In this document: positions 16,501-22,274 of the stretch, piece by piece
Layout: every line of letters starts with the position of its first letter
Numbering within the stretch: position 1 is the first letter of the stretch
DNA from: CAYXGZ01 sp964464755
GTDB lineage: Bacteria > Planctomycetota > MHYJ01 > JACPRB01
Direction of reading: 5' to 3'
DNA: 47,593 nt
NCBI GenBank assembly: GCA_964464755.1
Contig: CAYXGZ010000026.1
Location: forward strand, 1 to 47,593
Notes under the pieces: generated by a model
What the model saw: only the letters and a program-made list of their open reading frames with translations
What the model was told of the DNA's origin: nothing
Databases searched by the model: none
Position numbers and translations under genes: made by a program

Positions 16501-17010
16501 CACGACGACCTGATCTTCCACGGTGGCGGCCGCCGGGGCTTCGAGACCTGCATCATGTGCCACAGCGTGGCCGGCATCGAGGACAACCAGCGCTACAACG
16601 TGCCCGCCGCCGCGGCCACTATCGGCGCCACCGCCGACTTCCGCACGATGCTCCACAAGATCCACAAGGGCGCGGACCTCTGGTACGCCACGACCTACGG
16701 CATCGCCGGCAACAGCGGCACGGCCGGCACCTTCGAGCACATCGAGTTCCCGGCCATGCCCGGCGGCGTGAAGCACTGCGACAAGTGCCACGGCGCGGGC
16801 TCGACCTTCTACTACGAGCCCTCCGACCGGACGCACCCGAACCAGACGACGCCCCTGCGCCGCTGGCGCGCGGCCTGCCTGTCCTGCCACGACTCGCCGG
16901 ACGCCGGCGCCCACGCCGAGCTGATGACGAGCAGCGGGGTCGAGGCCTGCGGCAGCTGCCACGGAAGCGGCCACCTGTACAACGTGCCCCTGATGCACAA
17001 GAACCGGTAA
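13546..17010 (+). CDS. OmcA/MtrC-family decaheme c-type cytochrome lipoprotein, enlarged
   Basis: A 1154-residue lipoprotein (lipobox LIGC) whose mature end is the Gly/Asp-rich DDGDDGAPGAAGTNGAP seen in the OmcA/MtrC family. Ten CXXCH motifs fall in two pentaheme domains, about residues 231-445 and 982-1140. The two open alike (CNQCHVTLQFHGG and CNACHDDLIFHGG) and continue alike (CVLCHTSGAED, CIMCHSVAGIED, then MIHKIHNGA, MLHKIHKGA), an internal duplication. Each is preceded by beta-sandwich-like sequence. The spacer of roughly 530 residues is much larger than in MtrC (671 aa total) and holds a tandem repeat (VQFSSSTAYTVTG, VQFSSSTVFAVTG). The expected place is the cell surface, as terminal reductase for minerals, partner cells or other extracellular acceptors. 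Gene order and the strong Shine-Dalgarno sequence place it with the upstream conduit pair. Confidence 0.92.
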   Translation: MSRNNRWAQGSVLALLLAFSLAGPFYLIGCLDDGDDGAPGAAGTNGAPAPIPPTDPNLGEAENLPGVVIGSLAVSGGSGTNGNFQVGDSITVTFTLKKNDGTAIGATELTSSGIYVSGPTTNYQRVIASTSSWHTAATQNTDGSWTYTIPTAIPANYLAPYGDTADIGADHGDLGGTPLLSGTYTVGIQAYKTYTGATGLTYRDVANATVDFLFGTATTIEVREVVKTANCNQCHVTLQFHGGSRRDVKLCVLCHTSGAEDKNATTDLDGDGDVDDDDATRYTLIDFKVMIHKIHNGAHLPSVLGVTTDATGARDYTVAPKPYWVVAGSSYTIHDYSEIGFPVWPSLNVDMPRDYGYSALTAAAKSAEGEILNGITACAKCHGDPDGSGSQTAPSQGTLAYTQPTRRACGSCHDDIVWANPYSANQQTMPAQANDSACASCHVATANNLDPLVAHSHPLNTASIDPGVNFVVTGVAGNAGSNFAAGESPQITFTVKNDAGANIPLHDLNSSSIIMNGPTWNRQLVVPFMGGKGQAPNPFDFSGRLHSSSTTNKASMSHVTNGTVAETLKVQFSSSTAYTVTGTTSGLFTTTGTLPAPTSTNPTGSALNAVFLTPSAVAQNITVQFSSSTVFAVTGSSSGAMGSGTLPAALSTSTRFTSSDGTVSFTVSVGTTQFVGTETIYLQVYQGDAGLNAVKFAIVVGRSALAANDRFYYEFIPAASSYTVRPVSEFLYEYLGNAVAAGNPMAAAGNLPVYWGRQQLYEVTATSAYGSTLAANAAAFDRYVVINGPNPGFANGDPAVIETAGAVGVREYVTVGFVEAVGATFRLWTTTPLRYAHAAGATIEEPTLALRQETTNYTLNGTTGVVTVGAGITLGNPLVMTYRSHGRFGYRRHPGDSAQNVYFVPPNDSRDLGQDWGDWSGLSLLDGTYTVALWGGKTIYHTAYTELQTYTSATSPAIKDFLYGATVSEIEPHKFISSYTNCNACHDDLIFHGGGRRGFETCIMCHSVAGIEDNQRYNVPAAAATIGATADFRTMLHKIHKGADLWYATTYGIAGNSGTAGTFEHIEFPAMPGGVKHCDKCHGAGSTFYYEPSDRTHPNQTTPLRRWRAACLSCHDSPDAGAHAELMTSSGVEACGSCHGSGHLYNVPLMHKNR

Positions 17011-17012
17011 GC

Positions 17013-17711
17013 ATGCTCTACCGCGGGGAGGACCAGGACGTGACGCTCCGGCGTCCCGTGGGCATCGCCCTCGGCTCGTCGGTCACGGTCCTGGTCCTCC
17101 TCGTGCTTTTCGGCGGCCGGCCCCGCCTCCCCGAGGAGGCCCTCCCCGGCGGCCGGCCCTCCGCTCCAGACGTCGCGGCCGTGGAGCCCGAGATCTCGAC
17201 CCCCGGCGCGCGGGCCCCGCTCCCCGAGGCCCGCACCCATCCGCGGGAAGCGACCCCCGGCGCCGCGGCGACCCCGCTCCCGCAGCTCGCCAAGGCCCTG
17301 AAGGCGGCCGCGCGGAACCCGGGAGTTGACTTCGTTCCCCTCGCCGCCTCGCATCTCGACGACCCCACCGGGGACCCGGCGCTCCAGGACCTCTCCCTGC
17401 GGCTGCTCGGGGATCGCTCGCCTTGGGACGGGGGCTCCCGCTCCCAGTTGCTCTCCCGGCTCCAGGCGGGGATCAAGGACCGCGACCAGCGTTCCCGTGC
17501 CTATCGCCAACTGCTCCCCCACGTCGCCCTGGAGGACGCCCCGGCCCTCCTCGCCGTGCTCCGTGACGAAAGCGACCTCGACCTCCTCTCCCTGGCGAAG
17601 CGTCATCTCGGGAACAACCCGAACCCCGGCGTCGTGCATCAAGCTGATGCCGTACTTGGATCCATTCCGACCCCCTCGATTCCCAGCGAAGACAGTTGGG
17701 TCGCGGAATAA
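17013..17711 (+). CDS. Membrane-anchored hypothetical protein downstream of the decaheme gene
   Basis: A 232-residue protein beginning two bases after the decaheme stop (ATG at 17013). One transmembrane helix lies near residues 15-34 (VGIALGSSVTVLVLLVLF), followed by a low-complexity Pro/Ala/Glu-rich linker to about residue 90. A small helical domain then contains LAKALKAAARNPGVDFVPLAAS and repeated helix pairs (LLSRLQAGI, YRQLLPHVALEDAPALLAVL), reminiscent of HEAT-like helices. It has no heme or metal motif. The topology suggests a periplasmic domain tethered to the inner membrane. I do not recognise a family; a role in assembly or regulation of the conduit is only a guess from position. Confidence 0.7.
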   Translation: MLYRGEDQDVTLRRPVGIALGSSVTVLVLLVLFGGRPRLPEEALPGGRPSAPDVAAVEPEISTPGARAPLPEARTHPREATPGAAATPLPQLAKALKAAARNPGVDFVPLAASHLDDPTGDPALQDLSLRLLGDRSPWDGGSRSQLLSRLQAGIKDRDQRSRAYRQLLPHVALEDAPALLAVLRDESDLDLLSLAKRHLGNNPNPGVVHQADAVLGSIPTPSIPSEDSWVAE

Positions 17712-17718
17712 TCCGCGA
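17701..17718 (+). repeat. Hairpin over the 3' end of operon B
   Basis: TCGCGGA (17701-17707) and TCCGCGA (17712-17718) are perfect inverted repeats around ATAA, covering the stop codon at 17709-17711. It would form a stable hairpin that could end or protect the operon B transcript. No T-run follows, so factor-independent termination is not assured. Confidence 0.45.
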
Positions 17719-17866
17719 CAAAGTGGAATAAACCACATCAATTCTGGGCCTTTCGGGATGCTGGATTGCGGCAAGGGCTTTGCGATGAACTGGATGCACC
17801 ATGAGCAGCTTCCTTGAACGGCCGGGAACCAAGACTCAATCCACTTATTTCTGGAGTCAGCCTCCG

Positions 17867-18556
17867 ATGAAGAACTTCCTGCTGGGTCTTGCAGTCATCG
17901 TGGCCGCCTACGCGATCCCGATCGGCTTGGTCGCCTCGCAGCCGGAAGCCGACGCTCCGACGGACCCCTACGCCAACCGCTACATCGGCGTGGACAAGTG
18001 CAAGAAGTGCCACGACGCCAAGAGCAAGGGCGAGCAGGTCGTGAAGTGGAAGGAGACCCCGCACGCCAAGGCCTTCGAGATCCTGGCGAGCGACGCGGCG
18101 AAGAAGGTCGGCAAGGAGAAGGGGATCGAGGATCCCCAGAAGAGCGACCAGTGCCTGAAGTGCCACGTCACGGGGCACGGCGAGGCGGCCGAGAATTTCG
18201 CGAAGGACTTCGTGGCCACGAACGGCGTGCAGTGCGAGAGCTGCCATGGCCCCGGCGAGAAGCACTTCAAGGCGCGGATGGCGGCGGAGGACGAGGAGGA
18301 GGGTCTCGCGAAGATCCCGGACGACGAGATCGTCAAGTCGCCCGACTTCAAGAACTGCCAGAAGTGCCACAACGAGGAGAGCCCGACCTACAAGCCCTTC
18401 TGCTTCAAGGCCCGCTTCTCGAAGATCCTGCACCTCGACCCGCGCAAGAAGCGGACCGAGGCGGAACTGAAGGCCATGCAGTGCGGTTGCGAGGCCGCCG
18501 GCAAGGAATGCAAGTGCAAGACGGGGGAATGCGGTGGACTCAAGGACTCCAAGTAG
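17867..18556 (+). CDS. Tetraheme cytochrome c554-like protein with a Cys-rich tail
   Basis: A 229-residue protein with an N-terminal membrane segment or signal (MKNFLLGLAVIVAAYAIPIGLVAS) and four CXXCH motifs (CKKCH, CLKCH, CESCHGPGE, CQKCH). The pattern of YIGVDKCKKCHDA, then CLKCHVTGHGE and VQCESCHGPGEKH matches the cytochrome c554 group of periplasmic electron carriers. Unusually, the C-terminus carries a CGCEA..KECKCKTGECGG cluster with five cysteines, which resembles a small metal-binding tail. ATG 17867 is preferred because it gives the signal sequence; an upstream in-frame ATG at 17801 would put 22 polar residues before it. The gene is the first of a cytochrome-maturation and quinone-oxidoreductase cluster and overlaps resB by 23 bases. 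Confidence 0.82.
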   Translation: MKNFLLGLAVIVAAYAIPIGLVASQPEADAPTDPYANRYIGVDKCKKCHDAKSKGEQVVKWKETPHAKAFEILASDAAKKVGKEKGIEDPQKSDQCLKCHVTGHGEAAENFAKDFVATNGVQCESCHGPGEKHFKARMAAEDEEEGLAKIPDDEIVKSPDFKNCQKCHNEESPTYKPFCFKARFSKILHLDPRKKRTEAELKAMQCGCEAAGKECKCKTGECGGLKDSK

Positions 18557-20492
18557 TCCTAGGCCCCGCAAGCCCCTGGCCGGCTCCCTCGGGGCCGTCC
18601 TCCTGGTCGCCGTCGTCGCGGAAGGGCTGGCCCGCGTGGCCGCCTCGCAGGGGGGCTGGTCCGCCGTCCCGGCCTGGGAATACGGGATCGCGGCCGCGGC
18701 CCTGGGCGCCGCCGCCTGGGCACTGAGGGGCCTGCTCCTCGCGTGGCTCACCTCGCTACAGTTCGCCGTGGCGATCCTCGTCGTGCTCGGCCTCGCCACG
18801 GTGGCCGGCACGGTCATCCTGCAGGGGGCCCCCGACGCCGATCTCGCGAAGCGCTACGGACCAACCCTCGCCGGCGCCATCTCCGCGCTCGGGTGGAACG
18901 ACCTCTTCCACACCCCGGCCTTCCTGACCCTGCTGGGGCTGCTGGCCGGCTCGATGGTGCTCCTCGTCATCAAGCGCCACGCCTGGCGCCCCCCGGAGTG
19001 GGGCAACCTCTTCGCCCACGTCGGCGTCGCGGTCGTGATCCTCGGCGGGCTCGTCGGGCTGCTCGGCGGGACGAAGGGCTTCATCGACCTCCAGGAAGGG
19101 CAGACGGCCCGCCAGGTCGCCGTGCGCGACCGCTTCGGCGTCCCGACGGGCGAGAAGCTCCCCCTCGCGTTCGGCCTGAAGCTCGACAAGTTCGAGATCG
19201 AGCGCCGCCCGCCCGAGTACCGCCTCTGCCTCTACCGCAAGGAGGGCACGGACTACCGCCTGCTCTCCGTCCTGCCGGCCTCCGACGTCGGGAAGTGGGC
19301 GACGGTCCCCGGCGGCGCGTCCCGGTATCGGCTCGCCCAGGTCTGGCCCGACCACCGGGAACTCGCCAGCCTCGAGCCCGCGCCCGGCGGCCCGCCCGGC
19401 CTGCAGTTGCGCACGTTCAAGCCCGACGGCAGCAGCCTGCCGGTCCTCCTCCTGGCCGGGAAAGCCAACCGGAACGTCGTCGGCCTGGACCGGGGCCGGA
19501 CCTACGTCCGCTTCGTCTGGGAATTCGACCCGGCCTCCTCTCCCGTGACCACGGAATCGCGCCCCGAGCAGCACCGGATCTCCTTCGCGTCGGGCCCCGA
19601 GGCCCCTCGCGAGGAGATCGTCGTGACCCCGACCCCCGGGGCGACCTACCCGCTGGGGGCCGGCCGCTGGGAGCTGAAGGTCCTGGAGTACCTGCCCGAC
19701 TTCGCGATGGACACGAAGACGAAGCGGCGCTACTCGAAGTCCTCCAGGCCCGAGAACCCGGCGCTCCGCGTCTCCCTTAAGGGCCCCGAGGGCCCGGCGG
19801 AGGAGCGCTGGCTGCTCGTCCGGCCCACGGGCCACGGCCCCGGCCACGGCGGGGCGGGGGACGGCGACCTGTCCTACGCCTTCCAGGCCGCCATCGTCCC
19901 CGCCGAGCGCGACATCGTGGTGGTCGGGAAGAGCTCCGAGGTCGTGCTCTACTCGCGCGGCCGCCTGGTCTCGAGGGGCCCGCTCCCGACCGGGGAGGAT
20001 CCCCTGGCGCCGGGGGTGGACGCCTACGTCGAGCGCCTGCTGCCCGCGGCGGTCGAGCGGCGCGCGCATTCCAGCGCCTCGACCCAGTGGAAGCGCCCCG
20101 CGGTCGAGCTGGAGATCGAGGAGGCCGGCCGGACCGACAAGGCGCTGCTGGCGGCGGGGAAGCCCGTCCGGCTCGACGAGGCCCACGCGCTGGTCTTCGA
20201 CGCGAAGCCCGACGACATCAAGGCGTTCCGCAGCCGGGTGACGGTGCAGGGAGGCGAAGGGGCGGGGCGCAGCGCGGTGATCTCTGTGAACCACCCGCTC
20301 GCGCACGGCGGCTACTGGTTCTACCAGTCGAACTTCCGCAAGGAGGACCCCACGTACTCCGGGATCCTCGTCGTGAAGGACCCCGGGCTCCCGATCGTGT
20401 ACTTCGGATTCGGGATGATCGCCGTGGGGGTGATCTACATCTTCTACGTGAAGCCCCGGTTCGACGCGCCGCGCCCGAAGGAGGCCGCGTGA
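18534..20492 (+). CDS. resB: ResB-like cytochrome c biogenesis protein (system II)
   Basis: A 652-residue inner-membrane protein that, with CcsA, forms the system II heme exporter and c-type cytochrome synthetase. Four or so hydrophobic helices are at the N-terminus (around residues 15-35, 42-65, 72-100 and 120-145), plus another around 155-180 (HVGVAVVILGGLVGLLGG). A long periplasmic domain follows, and a final helix lies near residue 625 (PIVYFGFGMIAVGVIYIFYV). The ..AHGGYWFYQSNF segment before the last helix is typical of ResB. The GTG start lies inside the preceding cytochrome gene, and the stop overlaps the CcsA start. A dedicated maturation pair fits the more than 50 CXXCH motifs encoded nearby. 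Confidence 0.88.
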   Translation: MDSRTPSSPRPRKPLAGSLGAVLLVAVVAEGLARVAASQGGWSAVPAWEYGIAAAALGAAAWALRGLLLAWLTSLQFAVAILVVLGLATVAGTVILQGAPDADLAKRYGPTLAGAISALGWNDLFHTPAFLTLLGLLAGSMVLLVIKRHAWRPPEWGNLFAHVGVAVVILGGLVGLLGGTKGFIDLQEGQTARQVAVRDRFGVPTGEKLPLAFGLKLDKFEIERRPPEYRLCLYRKEGTDYRLLSVLPASDVGKWATVPGGASRYRLAQVWPDHRELASLEPAPGGPPGLQLRTFKPDGSSLPVLLLAGKANRNVVGLDRGRTYVRFVWEFDPASSPVTTESRPEQHRISFASGPEAPREEIVVTPTPGATYPLGAGRWELKVLEYLPDFAMDTKTKRRYSKSSRPENPALRVSLKGPEGPAEERWLLVRPTGHGPGHGGAGDGDLSYAFQAAIVPAERDIVVVGKSSEVVLYSRGRLVSRGPLPTGEDPLAPGVDAYVERLLPAAVERRAHSSASTQWKRPAVELEIEEAGRTDKALLAAGKPVRLDEAHALVFDAKPDDIKAFRSRVTVQGGEGAGRSAVISVNHPLAHGGYWFYQSNFRKEDPTYSGILVVKDPGLPIVYFGFGMIAVGVIYIFYVKPRFDAPRPKEAA

Positions 20493-21304
20493 GCATCCTG
20501 GAATCCCTGTCGGCCCGCCCGCTCGTCGGGGGCCTGGTGGTCGCCCACGCCGTGGCGCTCGCCCTGGGCGCCGCGTGGGGCCTGACCCGCCGGCCCGGCG
20601 CGGGCAAGGTCATGGTCGGCGCCTTCGCGGCGTCCTTCCTCGTGAACACCGCGGTCCTCGCCGTGTCCTGGGCCCAGGCGGGCCGGGCGCCCATCAAGAC
20701 GCTCTACGAGACGATGCTCCTCTACCCGTGGTGCGTGGGGCTCGTCACGCTCGCGCTCCTGGGCCTCTACCGCCTGAAGGTCCTGGTGCCGTTCTCGAGC
20801 GCCGTCAGCCTGGCCGGGCTGCTCTACGCCGCGGCGAAGCCCGACGCGGAGTTCGTGAACCTGCCCCCGGCGCTGCAGAGCGGCTGGTTCATCCCGCACG
20901 TGGTGACCTACTTCGTGGCGTACGCGGGGCTCTTCGCGTCCGCCGTCCTGGCCGTCTGCTCGATGGCCCGGCCGGCCTGGAGCTCGGAGCGCGGCGAGAC
21001 CTTCGAGCAGTACGCGCACCGCGCGGCCATGTTCGGGTTCACGGCCCTCACCCTGGGGCTCGTGATGGGCGGGGCTTGGGGCAAGGAGGCCTGGGGCGAC
21101 TACTGGTCCTGGGATCCCAAGGAGAACTGGGCCCTGGTGAGCTTCCTCGCGTACCTGGGCTACTTCCACCTGCGGCTCATGTCGGGCTGGCAGGGCCGGC
21201 GCGCGATGGCGGCGCTCGTGGTCTCCTTCGCGGCCGTGGTCTTCACTTACCTGGGGATGTCCCTGCTCCCCAGCGCCTCGGACAGCCTCCATGTCTACCA
21301 ATAG
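20489..21304 (+). CDS. ccsA: CcsA/ResC-type cytochrome c synthetase subunit
   Basis: A 271-residue polytopic membrane protein carrying the tryptophan-rich heme-handling WWD domain (GGAWGKEAWGDYWSWDPKE followed by NW) near residue 205. It also has likely heme-ligand histidines in HVVTYFVAY and the last loop. About eight transmembrane helices fit the CcsA topology. It presents heme to apocytochromes outside the inner membrane together with ResB. The GTG start overlaps the resB stop by four bases (GTGA), and its 3' end overlaps the following decaheme gene by 14 bases, so cytochrome maturation and the oxidoreductase subunits are co-transcribed. Confidence 0.9.
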   Translation: MSILESLSARPLVGGLVVAHAVALALGAAWGLTRRPGAGKVMVGAFAASFLVNTAVLAVSWAQAGRAPIKTLYETMLLYPWCVGLVTLALLGLYRLKVLVPFSSAVSLAGLLYAAAKPDAEFVNLPPALQSGWFIPHVVTYFVAYAGLFASAVLAVCSMARPAWSSERGETFEQYAHRAAMFGFTALTLGLVMGGAWGKEAWGDYWSWDPKENWALVSFLAYLGYFHLRLMSGWQGRRAMAALVVSFAAVVFTYLGMSLLPSASDSLHVYQ

Positions 21305-22274
21305 GAAAGCGATCGTCCTCGTCGGGACCCTCGTCCTCCTCGGCGCGGCGGGGGCGGCCATGCCGTTCCTCCCGGGCGGTCCCGCCCCCCGGGCGGCCTC
21401 GCCCGTGAAGTTCAACCACGCCGCCCACGCGGGGCGGGGCCTCGAGTGCGCCCACTGCCATGCCGGGACGGCCGCCGAATCCCGTGCCGGGATCCCCGCG
21501 ATCGGGATCCTCGCGTCCCCGGAGGAACCCGCCGGCGAGCGGTGGTTCAGCCACAAGAAGCACGTCGGCGACGAGTCCCTGGAATGCGCCTCCTGCCACA
21601 CCAAGGCGGCCAAGGGGGACGAGGCGGGGATGCCGACCGGCCTGAAGAAGTGCATGTCCTGCCACGAGACCCTCGACGAGAGCCGTCCCGCGGGTCGCAA
21701 GTTGGCCGACCTGGTCGGCGAGAAGCCTGCCTGGGTGCGCGCCACCTCGATCCCCGCCGAGGTGAAGTTCTCCCACAAGGCCCACGTGGACAAGGAGATC
21801 GCCTGCGCGACCTGCCACGTGGGGGTCGAGAAGAGCGAGGCGGTCTCGACCTCGCTGCGGGTCTCCATGGCGACCTGCATGGCCTGCCACGAGCAGAAGA
21901 AGGCCCCGGCGGACTGCCGGAGCTGCCACGAGTCGATCGATCCGAGGGCGCCCCTGACCTGCATGCACTGCCACGCCGTCCCCCGCGGGAAGGACCCCGA
22001 GGAGGCGAAACTGCGGGACCTCGCCGCCCGGGGGACGAGCGCTCCCTGGCATCCCGCGGCCCGGATGCCGGGGCACGTCTACTTCTCGCACGCCCATCAC
22101 GTGAACCCCGGCGGCGGGAAGCCGCCGATGCAGTGCGCGGACTGCCACGGGGACGTCAAGGGCCTCCGGGAGCCCGCGGCCGACTCGCCCGTGACGTCCC
22201 TCTCCATGGGGAAGTGCATGGAGTGCCACCGGGATCGGAAGGCGGAGCTCGAATGCGCGGGGTGCCACAAGTGA
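21291..22274 (+). CDS. Decaheme cytochrome subunit of a Qrc/ACIII-like complex
   Basis: A 327-residue protein with an N-terminal signal or anchor helix (residues about 6-27) and ten CXXCH motifs. It has c7/c3-like parts, with FNHAAHAG, FSHKKH, KKCMSCHE, FSHKAH, DCRSCHES and FSHAHHVNPGGG as landmarks. It begins a four-gene set (decaheme cytochrome, MopB protein, ferredoxin, NrfD protein), the plan of the quinone reductase complex QrcABCD and, in part, of alternative complex III. Qrc and ActA cytochromes have five or six hemes, so ten is an enlarged version. A five-heme block is visibly the same module found at the start of both 13-heme conduit cytochromes. Expected role: periplasmic electron exit from the quinol-oxidising complex. 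Confidence 0.87.
   Translation: MSTNRKAIVLVGTLVLLGAAGAAMPFLPGGPAPRAASPVKFNHAAHAGRGLECAHCHAGTAAESRAGIPAIGILASPEEPAGERWFSHKKHVGDESLECASCHTKAAKGDEAGMPTGLKKCMSCHETLDESRPAGRKLADLVGEKPAWVRATSIPAEVKFSHKAHVDKEIACATCHVGVEKSEAVSTSLRVSMATCMACHEQKKAPADCRSCHESIDPRAPLTCMHCHAVPRGKDPEEAKLRDLAARGTSAPWHPAARMPGHVYFSHAHHVNPGGGKPPMQCADCHGDVKGLREPAADSPVTSLSMGKCMECHRDRKAELECAGCHK

Noticed and set aside
13528..16998. 1156-codon open frame on the minus strand opposite the decaheme gene
   Set aside because: It lacks recognisable domains and is a shadow of the GC-rich coding strand; the plus strand carries ten heme motifs and a perfect ribosome binding site.
17701..17718. Factor-independent terminator after operon B
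   Set aside because: The hairpin overlaps the stop codon and is not followed by a T-run; listed only as an inverted repeat.
18756..20306. 516-codon minus-strand frame opposite resB
   Set aside because: Low-complexity Arg/Gly/Ala/Asp content typical of antisense frames; resB on the plus strand is clear.
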